Shown: in pieces, positions 38,104 through 47,490 of the stretch
Position numbering within the stretch: the stretch's first letter is position 1
Layout of the letters: each line of letters begins with the position of its first letter
Notes under the pieces: generated by a model
Seen by the model: only the letters and a program-made list of their open reading frames with translations
The model's database searches: none
What the model was told of the DNA's origin: nothing
Source: Candidatus Hydrogenedentota bacterium
GTDB taxonomy: Bacteria; Hydrogenedentota; Hydrogenedentia; Hydrogenedentales; CAITNO01
Assembly: GCA_012730045.1 (NCBI GenBank)
Contig: JAAYBR010000032.1
Span: forward strand, 1-61,212
Direction: 5' to 3'
Length of the DNA stretch: 61,212 nucleotides
Program-made: the position numbers and the translations under genes

Positions 38104-41040
38104 CTACTGCATCCCGTCCGGATTCGCCACCTCCGCCGACGCGCCGTCGCGGCCCGCCCGCAGCGCCTCCAGCAGCGCCGCCGGATCAGCCTTGATGTCC
38201 ATCGTCAGGTTCAGGTCGCGGCTCTCCAGCCGGGCCACCCCCTCGATGCGCCCGTCGCGCAGGGCAAGGGTCAGCACCGCCGCGTCAAAGGCCCGCTGGG
38301 GGTCGTCGCCGAGCACGTCGCGGATCAGGGCGGTCACCTGTTTCCCGCCGGTCATGGTGGTCACATACTGGCTCGTCAGGAGCTGCTCCACCATGTCCTT
38401 GTTCAGCGAGAAGCCGCTGGACGCCGCCAGGTCCACATGCAGGTCGGCCAGTTTCGCGTCGCGCACCAGCAAATCCGCCGTACCGCCGACGCGGCCCGTC
38501 AGCACGACCGACGGCGGCTTAAACTCCTGCGTGAACACGGCCAAATCCACGTCGCTGACGGTCATGTCCACCCTCAGGGGCATGCCCTCGTCAACAAGCG
38601 CCGCCGTTCCGGTCATTCCCACGCTGCCGCCGAAGACGGCCGCGGTGGCCTCCTCCAGCAGGACTGTGCCGTTTTCCACACGCGTTTTTCCCGCAATGGC
38701 CGACCAGCGGGTGCCCGCGACGGTGCAGGATTCGGCGGAAAGCGCGCCCGCCCCAGCCCACCCGCTGTCGGAGCAATACAACTGTCCCGAGGCGGCGACG
38801 CCCTCCAGCGCGGCGTCCACCGCCGACAACACCAGACGAGGGAAGGCGGCGCTGTATTCAACGGGCGCGGACCCCTGCGCCGCCGTGCCGCCGAACGCCA
38901 GGGCGCCGCAGTGGGCCTCCGCGCGGCCCTCGGCCTCGCGCAGCCAGCCCTTGGACACCAGCGGCCCCAGCCCCGTCTCGAAGGAAAGGCCGCCAAGGAC
39001 GGCCAGGCCCTCCTGCCAGCCGGCGCTCTCGAGAGTGAAAAGGGTGTCCTCCCCGAGGGCGGCGCGGACCGTGCCCGCATGCAGGCGCAGCGGCGACGGG
39101 ACGGCGCGCAGGTCGGCGGACAGGGTGGTCTCCATGCCGTAGGGGAGGGACCAGCCGCCGTAGCCCAGCGCCTCCAGTGTGACCGTCACCGGCGCGGTGA
39201 GGTCGCCCTTGGCATCCCGGCTCCCCTTCGCGGAGGCCCGGAGCGTGCCCCACAAGTCCGGGAACCCGGCAAGCTTCGCCCAGGGGCCCAGTTCCGTCTC
39301 GATGGTGAGGTCGCCGGAAGCCGCGCCTGTTCCGGGCGCAAACCGCAGCTTCTCCGCCGTCGCGCGCGCCGCATCGCCGAAGGCCGCCGACAACGAGCCG
39401 GTCACCGCGTCCGGCGTTCCCGAGAGGGATGCCTGAAGGGACAGGGGCCAGTCGTCGGGCAGCGCCGCGCCGCCCCAGCCCGGCGGCGGCGCGGTCAGGG
39501 TTCCCTGGACGGTCCATCCACCCGCCGCCGGCAGGGAGACCGCCACCGGGCCGTCCAGCGCGAGCGCCAGCGGGTCCAAAAGTCCGGACCCCGTGATCCC
39601 GCGCCACCACGCGGCGGGCGCGAGCTTGGAAAGCGCCGCGTCCAGCGAAACGCCCGCGTCACCGTATTTCATTTTGGCGGTTGCCGACCCGTCGCCGAGG
39701 TGCGCGGCGGCGGCGCCTTCGACCCCCTCCTGTCCTGCGGCGCGGACCGCTGAAAACTCCACGGTGGCGGTGTCTGCGGCCAGCGCGGCGGACGCGGTTC
39801 CGGCAAGGTTCAGCCCCTCCGGCGAGGAGACCATCTCCGCGTTCCCGGTCACGGATTTCAGGCCGGGAATCCGCGCCAGCGCGGCGGCGGCGGGAACGGC
39901 CCCGCCCAGCGCGCCCACGGGGAGCTCCTTCACCCCTGCCCGCACGGACAGGCGGGACGCCGCGGCGTCCTGCGCCACGGACAGCGTCAGCGGCGGCAGG
40001 TTTCCAAACGTCACCGACCCGCCAAACGCACCGGGCGCTTCGCCGGGGGCAATGTCCACGGCGAGGTCGCCGGCGGCCCAGGGGGTCTCCAGCGGCCCGA
40101 CGCGCAATCCGGGCACCGCGGCGCGCAGCGCCAGCGTGTCCAGCGCGGGCGCCCCGCCGCGCCACGCGGCGGCCAGCTTCCCCTGTTCCACGTTCACCGA
40201 GGAAAACGCCACAGGGAGGAACGACCCCGCCAGCCGCCCCCACTCGGGGCGGTTCAGCGCGAGCCGCGCGAGGGAGACGCGGAGTTCCCGGTCGCCGCCG
40301 GCGGTGCGCGTCTCCAGGGAGAGGTCCGCGGCGTCCCCGGCCTCCGGGCTGTCATAGCGGAGCGACGCCGACGCGCCGTCGGCGCGCAGCTCGGCGGAGA
40401 AGGCGGCCTGCTCGCGCAGGCCCGTGAGCCGGGCAAGCGTCTCGCCCCCCCGCTCCAGGATCATGTCGCCGTCCAGCCCCACCCCGCCGGAATACGCGGT
40501 GGACGAGGCGAGGGAGACATCGGCCTTCAGCCCGTTGAGCTGAAGCCGGACGCCGCCGTGCCCCGACACGTGCACCGCGCCCCCGGTCACCCGGACCTGC
40601 CGGGGCACAAAGCGCTCAATGTCCCAGCCGCTGGAGGGTTGCGCCAGAAAGCGCAGCAGGAAGCCGTAGTTGGCCGCCCCGTCGTCGGCGCGCACCAGCG
40701 ACAGGATCGGCCGGCGCACCGCCAGGTCGCCGAAGAGCCGGCCCTGTTCCGGCGAAAAGGACAGCGTCATCTCCTCCGCCGTGAGCAGGCACGGCAGGGG
40801 CACCTCGGGATCGCGGACGTTCAGATGGGTGACCTGCGCCCCGCCCTGACCCAGGTGCAGCCGTCCCGACACCCGCCCCCCGAGGAAATCCCCGGCCAGC
40901 TTGAAGGCCGCGCGGTGCGGAAGTCCCCCCATCCACGCCGCCCCGGCGAGCAGGGCAAGCACGAGCAGCGCGCGGAGGACGCGCCGACGCGGCCGCGCCG
41001 GGGATTCGGTGCGTTTGTCAGGGACAGACGGCTGATCCAT
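38104..41040 (-). CDS. YdbH-like AsmA-superfamily inter-membrane lipid transport protein
   Basis: The protein has 978 residues. A cytoplasmic Arg-rich N-terminus is followed by one membrane helix (about 22-40, VLRALLVLALLAGAAWMGG); the rest is a long periplasmic beta-rich repeat body, as in AsmA-like bridge proteins. The C-terminal 250 residues, with VVLTGRVGGTADLLVRDAKL, SGFSLNKDMVEQLL and LALRDGRIEGVARLESRDL, follow the pattern of YdbH/dicarboxylate-transport-domain proteins. It should span the periplasm and pass phospholipid to the outer membrane. The YnbE-YdbL fusion starts 60 bp downstream. The overall sequence is diverged, so the assignment leans on architecture and neighbour. Confidence 0.7.
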   Translation of the reverse strand: MDQPSVPDKRTESPARPRRRVLRALLVLALLAGAAWMGGLPHRAAFKLAGDFLGGRVSGRLHLGQGGAQVTHLNVRDPEVPLPCLLTAEEMTLSFSPEQGRLFGDLAVRRPILSLVRADDGAANYGFLLRFLAQPSSGWDIERFVPRQVRVTGGAVHVSGHGGVRLQLNGLKADVSLASSTAYSGGVGLDGDMILERGGETLARLTGLREQAAFSAELRADGASASLRYDSPEAGDAADLSLETRTAGGDRELRVSLARLALNRPEWGRLAGSFLPVAFSSVNVEQGKLAAAWRGGAPALDTLALRAAVPGLRVGPLETPWAAGDLAVDIAPGEAPGAFGGSVTFGNLPPLTLSVAQDAAASRLSVRAGVKELPVGALGGAVPAAAALARIPGLKSVTGNAEMVSSPEGLNLAGTASAALAADTATVEFSAVRAAGQEGVEGAAAAHLGDGSATAKMKYGDAGVSLDAALSKLAPAAWWRGITGSGLLDPLALALDGPVAVSLPAAGGWTVQGTLTAPPPGWGGAALPDDWPLSLQASLSGTPDAVTGSLSAAFGDAARATAEKLRFAPGTGAASGDLTIETELGPWAKLAGFPDLWGTLRASAKGSRDAKGDLTAPVTVTLEALGYGGWSLPYGMETTLSADLRAVPSPLRLHAGTVRAALGEDTLFTLESAGWQEGLAVLGGLSFETGLGPLVSKGWLREAEGRAEAHCGALAFGGTAAQGSAPVEYSAAFPRLVLSAVDAALEGVAASGQLYCSDSGWAGAGALSAESCTVAGTRWSAIAGKTRVENGTVLLEEATAAVFGGSVGMTGTAALVDEGMPLRVDMTVSDVDLAVFTQEFKPPSVVLTGRVGGTADLLVRDAKLADLHVDLAASSGFSLNKDMVEQLLTSQYVTTMTGGKQVTALIRDVLGDDPQRAFDAAVLTLALRDGRIEGVARLESRDLNLTMDIKADPAALLEALRAGRDGASAEVANPDGMQ

Positions 41041-41112
41041 AAACCCTCAGTGCATGTTCAGGGTGAAAGACCATGTTTTCGCGAAGATGTCCGGCCCGCG
41101 CCTTTGAGGCGG

Positions 41113-41178
41113 CACGGGCTTCCAGCCCGTGGTTTTCGGGCCGCATCCATGACTCAATCCACGGGCTGGAAGCCCGTG
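41113..41178. repeat. 20-bp inverted repeat upstream of the YdbH-like gene
   Basis: Positions 41113-41132 (CACGGGCTTCCAGCCCGTGG) and 41159-41178 are perfect inverted repeats. Each arm is nearly self-complementary (CACGGGCT...AGCCCGTG). It lies between the homocysteine methyltransferase stop at 41253 and the YdbH-like start at 41040, both on the minus strand. Confidence 0.9.
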
Positions 41179-41252
41179 TCACCTCTCCGGGGCCGCTCTT
41201 TTCCGCTCGTGGCGGGGCGCGGCGGAAAACACGCGTGTCAGCCTTCAAATGT

Positions 41253-42146
41253 TCAGCCGCGCAGCGCGTCCACGGCGGCGCGGATCGCGCGGATGTGGTC
41301 CGGCCCCGTGCCGCAGCAGCCGCCGATGATGCCCGCGCCCGCCGCGGCCAGCGCGGGGACGTTCGCCGCCATGATCTCCGGCGTCTCGGGGTACTCGATG
41401 CGCCCGTCGGGATGCTGGAGGGGCCGCCCGGCGTTCGGATGCGCGATGACCGGCGTGTCCGGCGCGGCGGCGCGCAGGGCGGCCACCACCCCGGCCATCT
41501 CCGCCGAGCCCAGGCTGCAGTTCGCGCCGAGGATGTGCGCCCCGGCGGCGAGCATCTCCTCCGCCATCTGCTCCGGGCTGACGCCCATCATGGTCCGCCA
41601 GCCCGCGTCGGTCTTCCGGTCAAAGGTGAACGACGCCACCACCTCCAGGCCCGTGTTCTCGCGGACCGCGCGCACGGCGATGCCCGCCTCGTCCACAGCG
41701 GACATGGTCTCCACCGTCACGGCGTCCGCGCCGCCCTCCTCCAGCGCGACGGCCTGCGCGCGGAAGGCGTCGTACAGCTCCTCCTCCGCCACGTCGCCCA
41801 TCATCAGCAGCTTGCCCGTCGGGCCCATGGAGGCCATCACATGGCGGTCCGGCCCGGCGGCCTCGCGCGAAAGCCGCGCCGCCGCGCGGTTCAGCTCCGC
41901 CACGCGCCCGTCCAGCCCGAAATGCGCCAGCTTGAACCGCGTGCCGCCGAAACTGTTCGTCATGACAATGTCCGCGCCCGCCGCCGCGTACACGGCGGCG
42001 ATGCCCCGCACATCGTCCGCACGCTCCACGCACCACAGCTCCGGGCATTCCCCCGGCTGCATGCCCTTCGCCACCAGAAAGGAGCCCCACGCCCCGTCCG
42101 ACACCAGCACCCGGCCGGAGGCCGTCTCTTCGCGCATTGTCTTCAT
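41253..42146 (-). CDS. Homocysteine S-methyltransferase-family protein
   Basis: The protein has 297 residues. The ATG at 42146 has GAGGA 6 nt upstream. It is the isolated barrel domain seen in MetH N-termini and betaine- or S-methylmethionine-dependent enzymes. VSDGAWGSFLVAKG at the N-terminus, MTNSFGGTRFKL and MGPTGKLL are family motifs. The zinc-thiolate ligands are Cys in GANCSLG and the pair in GGCCGTGPDHI. It would methylate homocysteine or another thiol, with a corrinoid protein or a small methyl donor as partner. No corrinoid-binding or MetH activation domain is attached, so the donor is uncertain. Confidence 0.85.
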   Translation of the reverse strand: MKTMREETASGRVLVSDGAWGSFLVAKGMQPGECPELWCVERADDVRGIAAVYAAAGADIVMTNSFGGTRFKLAHFGLDGRVAELNRAAARLSREAAGPDRHVMASMGPTGKLLMMGDVAEEELYDAFRAQAVALEEGGADAVTVETMSAVDEAGIAVRAVRENTGLEVVASFTFDRKTDAGWRTMMGVSPEQMAEEMLAAGAHILGANCSLGSAEMAGVVAALRAAAPDTPVIAHPNAGRPLQHPDGRIEYPETPEIMAANVPALAAAGAGIIGGCCGTGPDHIRAIRAAVDALRG

Positions 42147-42370
42147 GGCTTTCCTCGTCCTTGGGGTCAAACAGGCCGCCCCGCAGCCCGGTAGAAACAG
42201 TGTACACCGCCCCCCCGTCCAAACCCAACGCGCGGGGATGTTTCCCCTTGGGCACCGGATGAGGAAGGACCGTCGAGACGCCCGCAGAGCAACGCGCCTT
42301 GTGGATTCACGCCGAACGTGCCTGCGGCAGAGAAGATCAAGGCATCCTCCCATGAGACGCGGAGAACTTG

Positions 42371-42520
42371 AGGCGTTCAGACAAGAGATTGCCGCGCCGG
42401 CCGGGGCGGCCGACTCGCAATGACCGGGCCGGCCGGGGCTTTGGCGGGAGCGAGATTGCTTCGCTACGCTCGCAATGACGCGCGTTTCCCCGTCATTGCG
42501 AGCGTAGCGAAGCAATCTCG
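42371..42520. repeat. GTCATTGCGA/GAAGCAATC-family repeats with a 30-bp inverted repeat
   Basis: Arms 42451-42480 and 42491-42520 (TCATTGCGAGCGTAGCGAAG core) are perfect 30-bp inverted repeats with a 10-nt loop. Just before, 42371-42424 (GACAAGAGATTGCCGCG...CTCGCAATGAC) is a second member that recurs at 51232-51286. The family is widespread in intergenic DNA of many bacteria. The 423-bp gap 42147-42569 holds only these. Confidence 0.92.
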
Positions 42521-42569
42521 TTCCCGGATCGGCTCCCTTTCTCACGGTGTCTTGTCCGGCGATCAGGCC

Positions 42570-45302
42570 TCACCGCGCCTCGGCGAGCGCCTTCACCGCC
42601 TCGTCGTCGAGGGCCTCGCGCTGGAAGCGGACGCGGGCGATGTCGCCGTGGAAGCCCTCCAGCTCCGAGTGCAGGGGGTTGCAGCCGACGCCGAGGGCTT
42701 TCGCGTCCGTGGCGAGGAGTTCGGGCACGGCGAGGGACGCGGCCTCCGCGCCGTTGACGAAGAGCCGTATCGCCGCGCCGCGTTTCACGACGGCGGCATG
42801 GGTCCATTCGCCGCGCGCCACGGGCACGCCGGGCGTCTGGAAGGTGCCCATGGGGTGCTCGATGCGGACCACGAGCTGCCCGCCCGTCAGCGCGAGGCGC
42901 AGGGGGTCGCAGCCGCCCTGGTACCACGCGGAGACGATCTCCTGCCAGCCCTTGTTGGCCGGGTCGGGGGCTTCTGCGCGGAACCAGACGGACAGGGTGT
43001 GGTTGCGCGTGGGGAAGCCGGGGGCGTCGTAGACCAGCTTGGAGGCCTTGCCGTCGAAGCGCAGGGCGCCGTCCGCCGCGCCGTCGGGGCCGGGCGCGGG
43101 GGCGAGCTGTTCGGCGGCCAGCACCGCGCCCGCCGCCGGGTCGGGCGCGCCGCGCAGGGGCGCGTCGAGCACGGTCCCCTTCATGCGCGAGGGCAGCGCG
43201 GGGTCCACCGCCACGCAGAGCGGAGAGCCGACGGCGGAAACCACCGCGCCGCCGACATGCGCCCTCACGCACACAAAGACGGGCCCGGCCGCCGCGTCGC
43301 GGCCGAATTCGGGGGCCGCATGGGGGACTTCCAGGCCCTCCGCGTGCCAGAGGGCATCGGTCCTTTCCATATCCCGCGCCACGGTCACGTCATACACCGC
43401 CCCCTCCTCCGCCGCGGGGGACCACTCCACCATGAGGTCCTCCGGCGGGACGCGCGATCCGGGGACGGGCCAGGTGACGTAGAACGGGGCGGGCGGCGCG
43501 TTGCGCACGGGCAGCCAGGACTCGTAGCGGGTGCCGTGGGCGCCCGCGGTGGCGAAGTCCACCAGCGTGAGCGTGCGCCCGTCGGGGGCAACCACGGGGC
43601 AGCACACGAGGGGCGCGAACCGGCCCGCGGGCGGGTCGGCGGGTGTCAGGGCCAGCGTGTCCAGGTCGAGTTCCGGGAGGTCTGCCGGGTCGAAGGCGTT
43701 GTACTTCTGGTCGTAGGCCAGCAGGAGCGGCCCCCGGTAGAGGGAGCTGCGCCACTGGACATGCGCGTCGCCCCGGAGCGCCCGCGGCCGCATGTCGAAA
43801 GTCATCGCGATGACGTCGCCTGGTTTCCACTCCCGCTCCACGCGCAGATAGGCGCCCGCCGCCACACCCGGCACCGCCGCGCCGTTCACCTTCACCACGG
43901 TCTCCTTCGACCATCCGGGGATGCGCAGGAAGAGCGCCGCGCGCCGGGGCGTGTCGGGCCGCACCTCGATCTCCAGCTCCCCGTCCGCGGGGTATCCGCC
44001 CCGCTGGACAAAGGTCCATTCCTCCGCGCCGTCCGCCCTGGCGGTGAAGGTGCCCGGCCCGTAGTAGTTCAGATGGAGACCGCCCGCCCCCCGCATGACC
44101 GCCCAGTCCGACAGCATCGCCAGGCCGCGCGGGCCGTTCACGGAGCAGCAGTTCAGCTCCGGCGTGCCGGGGCGCGACTGGAACACGATGGAGTGCGCGG
44201 ACGCCGGGCGCTTGCCGTTCATGGGCGTGTCGTAGGTGCACCACCGGCCGCTGGGGTGCTCGTAGCCGAGGACGGCGTTCCAGAAGGCCAGCTCCAGCGC
44301 GTCGGCGACGGCGGGGTCGGCGGACAGGCGCAGGGCCTCGACGGAGTACGCGATCCACGCGACGGTGCAGCAGGTCTCGATGGACCCGGGCATGAAGGGG
44401 TTGCCCGTGGCCTGCTCGTTGGTGGAGAAGCTGCCGGAATTGTGGACGTCGTGCGCGCGGATGCTGCGCCACCAGTGCAGGAGGGCGTCGCGGTATTTCG
44501 CCTCCCCGGTGATGCGGAACAGCTCGCCCAGGCCGAGCATGGGGTGCAGGCTCTCCCAGCGCGGCTTCGGCGACTGGTAGAACTCCGTCCCCGCGAGGGC
44601 GGCGTTCAGGTAGTCCCCCGCCGGGGGCCGCGCCCAGTCCTCCTCGATGGCCCGCATCATGCGCAGGTACTCCGGCTTCCCCGTCTCGCGGTGGAGCAGG
44701 CCGAGGCTGTGGATGACCGCCATGTTCATCTCCGCCGACCCCGCGTCCAGCACGCGGCGGCCCGTGTCGAGATAGGTGGCGCAGACGAGGTCGGCGGCCC
44801 TGCACGCGGCGGCGAGCGCCGCCCGGTCGCCCGTCTCGGCGAACCAGGTGTGCAGGGCGAGCATGGCGTGGTAGTGCCCCCACAGGTCCCAGTGGCCTAG
44901 GAGGCGCTCGCCCTTCCGGAAGGGGCCGAGATAGCCGTCCGCGTCCTGCGTGGCGACCAGCTCCGCGATGAGGCCGCGGGTCATTTCGTCCAGCGCCGCG
45001 CTGTCCGAAATCCGCCGCATGAGCACCGCCGACGTGAGGAACTTGCCGATGAACTCGCCCGCCCACGGCACCGGGTCCTCATAGTCCGGCGCGCGGTCGC
45101 GCAGGCGCATCATCTCCAGCATGCCCGGATTCGCGTCCGGCGCGGGCAGGAGCCACTGGTCCACAATGGCGTCCACATACCGCCCCGCATGCCCCTCCAG
45201 CGACGCCGTCAACGGCGCGGGCGTCAGCAGGTCCGCCCCCGCCGTCCCCGCCCCGTCCGCCGCCGACAGCACGCACACCAGCACACCGATCATCCCCGTC
45301 AT
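42570..45302 (-). CDS. Exported GH127-like beta-L-arabinofuranosidase with C-terminal LamG domain
   Basis: The protein has 910 residues. The ATG at 45302 has GGGAGA upstream and starts a short signal peptide (MTGMIGVLVCVLSAADG). An alpha/alpha barrel follows, with Glu309 and Cys311 (IETCCT) and Cys385-Cys386 (ELNCCSVNGPRG), matching the zinc-bound Glu/Cys set and catalytic Cys of GH127 enzymes in order and spacing. Beta-sandwich domains come next (SLYRGPLLLAYDQKYN), then a linker and a concanavalin/LamG-like domain over the last 180 residues (LSVWFRAEAPD, GEWTHAAVVKRG). It would release arabinofuranose from arabinans or arabinogalactan proteins. It is divergent from the SSS gene at 45.7 kb. 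Confidence 0.88.
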   Translation of the reverse strand: MTGMIGVLVCVLSAADGAGTAGADLLTPAPLTASLEGHAGRYVDAIVDQWLLPAPDANPGMLEMMRLRDRAPDYEDPVPWAGEFIGKFLTSAVLMRRISDSAALDEMTRGLIAELVATQDADGYLGPFRKGERLLGHWDLWGHYHAMLALHTWFAETGDRAALAAACRAADLVCATYLDTGRRVLDAGSAEMNMAVIHSLGLLHRETGKPEYLRMMRAIEEDWARPPAGDYLNAALAGTEFYQSPKPRWESLHPMLGLGELFRITGEAKYRDALLHWWRSIRAHDVHNSGSFSTNEQATGNPFMPGSIETCCTVAWIAYSVEALRLSADPAVADALELAFWNAVLGYEHPSGRWCTYDTPMNGKRPASAHSIVFQSRPGTPELNCCSVNGPRGLAMLSDWAVMRGAGGLHLNYYGPGTFTARADGAEEWTFVQRGGYPADGELEIEVRPDTPRRAALFLRIPGWSKETVVKVNGAAVPGVAAGAYLRVEREWKPGDVIAMTFDMRPRALRGDAHVQWRSSLYRGPLLLAYDQKYNAFDPADLPELDLDTLALTPADPPAGRFAPLVCCPVVAPDGRTLTLVDFATAGAHGTRYESWLPVRNAPPAPFYVTWPVPGSRVPPEDLMVEWSPAAEEGAVYDVTVARDMERTDALWHAEGLEVPHAAPEFGRDAAAGPVFVCVRAHVGGAVVSAVGSPLCVAVDPALPSRMKGTVLDAPLRGAPDPAAGAVLAAEQLAPAPGPDGAADGALRFDGKASKLVYDAPGFPTRNHTLSVWFRAEAPDPANKGWQEIVSAWYQGGCDPLRLALTGGQLVVRIEHPMGTFQTPGVPVARGEWTHAAVVKRGAAIRLFVNGAEAASLAVPELLATDAKALGVGCNPLHSELEGFHGDIARVRFQREALDDEAVKALAEAR

Positions 45303-45422
45303 GGCGTCTCTCCCAGTGGGGGCCCCACAGGCGCGGCCCGCCAACCATGGTACTCCCGGGCACCCCCGACGAAAAAGCGGATTCCTACAGACGCCGGGCA
45401 CCCATCCAGACGCTCCCGCATC

Positions 45423-45549
45423 ACCGGATACGCGACGGCCTTCGTGTCCGCTCCAGGGCGCAGCAAGCGGCGCCCCTACGGCCTCCTGCCTTGGGCTCAC
45501 GCAACGGCGCGGGAGTCGCCATCTGTAGGGGCGCTGCTTGCTGCGCCCT
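45423..45549. repeat. Dispersed GC-rich element with 25-bp inverted arms (copy 2)
   Basis: Arms 45455-45479 and 45525-45549 are inverted repeats with one mismatch (GGGCGCAGCAAGCGG core). The flank ACCGGATACGCGACGGCC matches copies at 34771 and 50441-50498. It lies in the divergent region between GH127 and the SSS gene (45303-45709), which otherwise shows only a possible -10 box TACAAT at 45658-45663. Confidence 0.88.
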
Positions 45550-45709
45550 CTTCTTTCGCGACATGACCGTCGCACCCTTCGGGTGACGGGTATTCTGCAT
45601 GATGGCGTGCATTTCACCGCGTTCCCACGGGGATGGGTTTTTCCGGGGGCGTTCGGCTACAATGCCGGGGCGGGCCGCGGGGGTCGCGGCGCAAGAGAGG
45701 GACCATGCC

Positions 45710-47371
45710 ATGACGGTGCTTGCGGGTTGGGACTGGGCGATCATCGCGGTGTATTTCGGGGCGGTGGCGGGGATCGCCCTGTGGGCGTCGCGCAACCAGA
45801 ACACGTCGGCGGACTATTTCCTGGCGGGGCGCGACGTGGGGTGGTTCGCCGTGGGGGCGTCGCTGTTCGCGTCGAACATCGGGTCGGAGCACCTGGTGGG
45901 GCTGGCGGGGGCGGGGGCGAAGAGCGGGATGGCGATGGCGCACTATGAGCTGCACGCGTGGTGCATCCTGGTGCTGGGGTGGGTGCTGGTGCCGTTCTAC
46001 TACCGCTCGGGCGTGTTCACGATGCCGGAGTTTCTGGAGCGCCGGTACAACCCGGCGGCGCGGTGGATCCTCTCGATCGTGAGCCTTACGGCCTATGTGT
46101 TCACGAAGGTGAGCGTGACGGTGTACGCGGGGGGCACGGTCTTCGCGACGCTGTTCCCGGACGTGAACATCGCGGGGCTGGACAGTTTCTGGGTGGGCGC
46201 GCTGGCGACGGTGATCCTGACGGGCATCTACACGGTGGTGGGCGGCATGAAGGCGGTGGTGTACACGGACGCGATGCAGGCGGTGGTGCTGATTGTCGGG
46301 TCGCTGACGATCACAGCGCTGGGCCTGTGGCATCTGGGCGGCTGGGCCGAGCTGCGGGCGCAGTGCGGCCCGACGCACTTCAACATGTGGCGGCCCTGGA
46401 ACGACCCGGATTTCCCGTGGCCGGGCATGCTCTTCGCCGCGCCCATCGTGGGGCTGTGGTACTGGTGCACGGACCAGTACATCGTGCAGCGGACGCTGGC
46501 GGCGCGCAACCTGACCATCGCGCGGCGGGGCACCATTTTCGGCGCCTATCTGAAACTGACGCCCGTGTTCCTGTTCATCGTGCCGGGGATGATCGCCTAC
46601 GCCCTGGCGAAGAAGAACCTGCTGGTGCTGGAAAGCCCGGACCAGGCCTTCCCCGCGCTGGTGTCGCAAATCCTGCCGGTGGGTGTCAAGGGGCTGGTGA
46701 TCGCGGGGCTGCTGGCCGCGCTGATGAGCTCCCTGTCCGCCCTGTTCAACTCCTGCTCCACCCTCTTCACGGTGGACATCTACCAGAAGCTGAAGCCGCG
46801 GGCGTCGGAGCGGGAGCTGGTGACCGTCGGGCGCGTCGTGACCGCCGTCGTCGTGGTGCTCGGCATCGCGTGGATCCCCGTGATGAAGATGGTGGCCGGG
46901 GCGCTCTACGAGTACCTCCAGAGTGTGCAGTCCTACCTCGCGCCGCCCATGACGGCCGTGTTCTTCCTTGGCGTCTTCTGGAAGCGGCTCAACGGAACGG
47001 GGGCGGTCGCCGCGCTGGGGGCGGGCTTCGCCCTGGGCCTGCTCAAGCTGGCATGCCAGGTCTACGCGAACAGCTTCGAGCCGGCGGCGCTGGAGGCGCT
47101 GTCCGGACCGATGGCCCTCGCCGCGGCCTATGGCCACATCAACTTCCTGCTCTTCTGCGTGTTCCTGTTCGTGTTCTGCTGCGCCGCCCTGGTCGTGGTG
47201 AGCTACGCCACCGCCCCGCCGGACGAGAAGCGGATCACCGGCCTCACCTACGCCACCGTCACCGCCGAGGGCCGCGACGAAATCCGCGCGGGCTGGAACC
47301 GCTGGGATGTCATCCACACCTGCATCGTGCTGGGGCTGATCCTGGGCGTCTACCTCTACTTCACGGGGTGA
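45710..47371 (+). CDS. SSS-family sodium:solute symporter (SGLT-like), second
   Basis: The protein has 553 residues with about 14 membrane segments. The ATG at 45710 (MTVLAGWDWAIIAVYF) follows AGAGAGG. Family features include NTSADYFLAGRDVGW, LFASNIGSEHLVGLAGAGA, GIYTVVGGMKAVVYTDAMQ and GLLAALMSSLSALFNSCSTL with the sodium-site Ser pair. It differs from the symporter at 24.8 kb in length and C-terminus, so a separate substrate is likely. Divergent orientation to GH127 suggests arabinose or an arabino-oligosaccharide; this is inference. It converges with the large TIM-barrel-like gene. Confidence 0.92.
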   Translation: MTVLAGWDWAIIAVYFGAVAGIALWASRNQNTSADYFLAGRDVGWFAVGASLFASNIGSEHLVGLAGAGAKSGMAMAHYELHAWCILVLGWVLVPFYYRSGVFTMPEFLERRYNPAARWILSIVSLTAYVFTKVSVTVYAGGTVFATLFPDVNIAGLDSFWVGALATVILTGIYTVVGGMKAVVYTDAMQAVVLIVGSLTITALGLWHLGGWAELRAQCGPTHFNMWRPWNDPDFPWPGMLFAAPIVGLWYWCTDQYIVQRTLAARNLTIARRGTIFGAYLKLTPVFLFIVPGMIAYALAKKNLLVLESPDQAFPALVSQILPVGVKGLVIAGLLAALMSSLSALFNSCSTLFTVDIYQKLKPRASERELVTVGRVVTAVVVVLGIAWIPVMKMVAGALYEYLQSVQSYLAPPMTAVFFLGVFWKRLNGTGAVAALGAGFALGLLKLACQVYANSFEPAALEALSGPMALAAAYGHINFLLFCVFLFVFCCAALVVVSYATAPPDEKRITGLTYATVTAEGRDEIRAGWNRWDVIHTCIVLGLILGVYLYFTG

Positions 47372-47387
47372 GCCGGGGCGGCCGGGC

Positions 47388-47487
47388 CATGGACGAGATG
47401 GACGGCATGGACGCTATGGACTGAGAGGGCTGGGCAACGGCGCCGCCGTTATGTCCATCCCGTCCATACAGTCCATATCGTCCATTC
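47388..47487. repeat. Nonamer dyad: GGACGnnAT units facing GTCCATnnn units
   Basis: The left arm 47388-47421 has 9-bp-spaced units GGACGAGAT, GGACGGCAT, GGACGCTAT. The right arm 47453-47487 has GTCCATCCC, GTCCATACA, GTCCATATC, GTCCATTCC. Together they form a degenerate inverted repeat of about 34 bp arms. It fills the 119-bp gap between two convergent genes, where it would suit bidirectional termination. Confidence 0.88.
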
Positions 47488-47490
47488 CCC

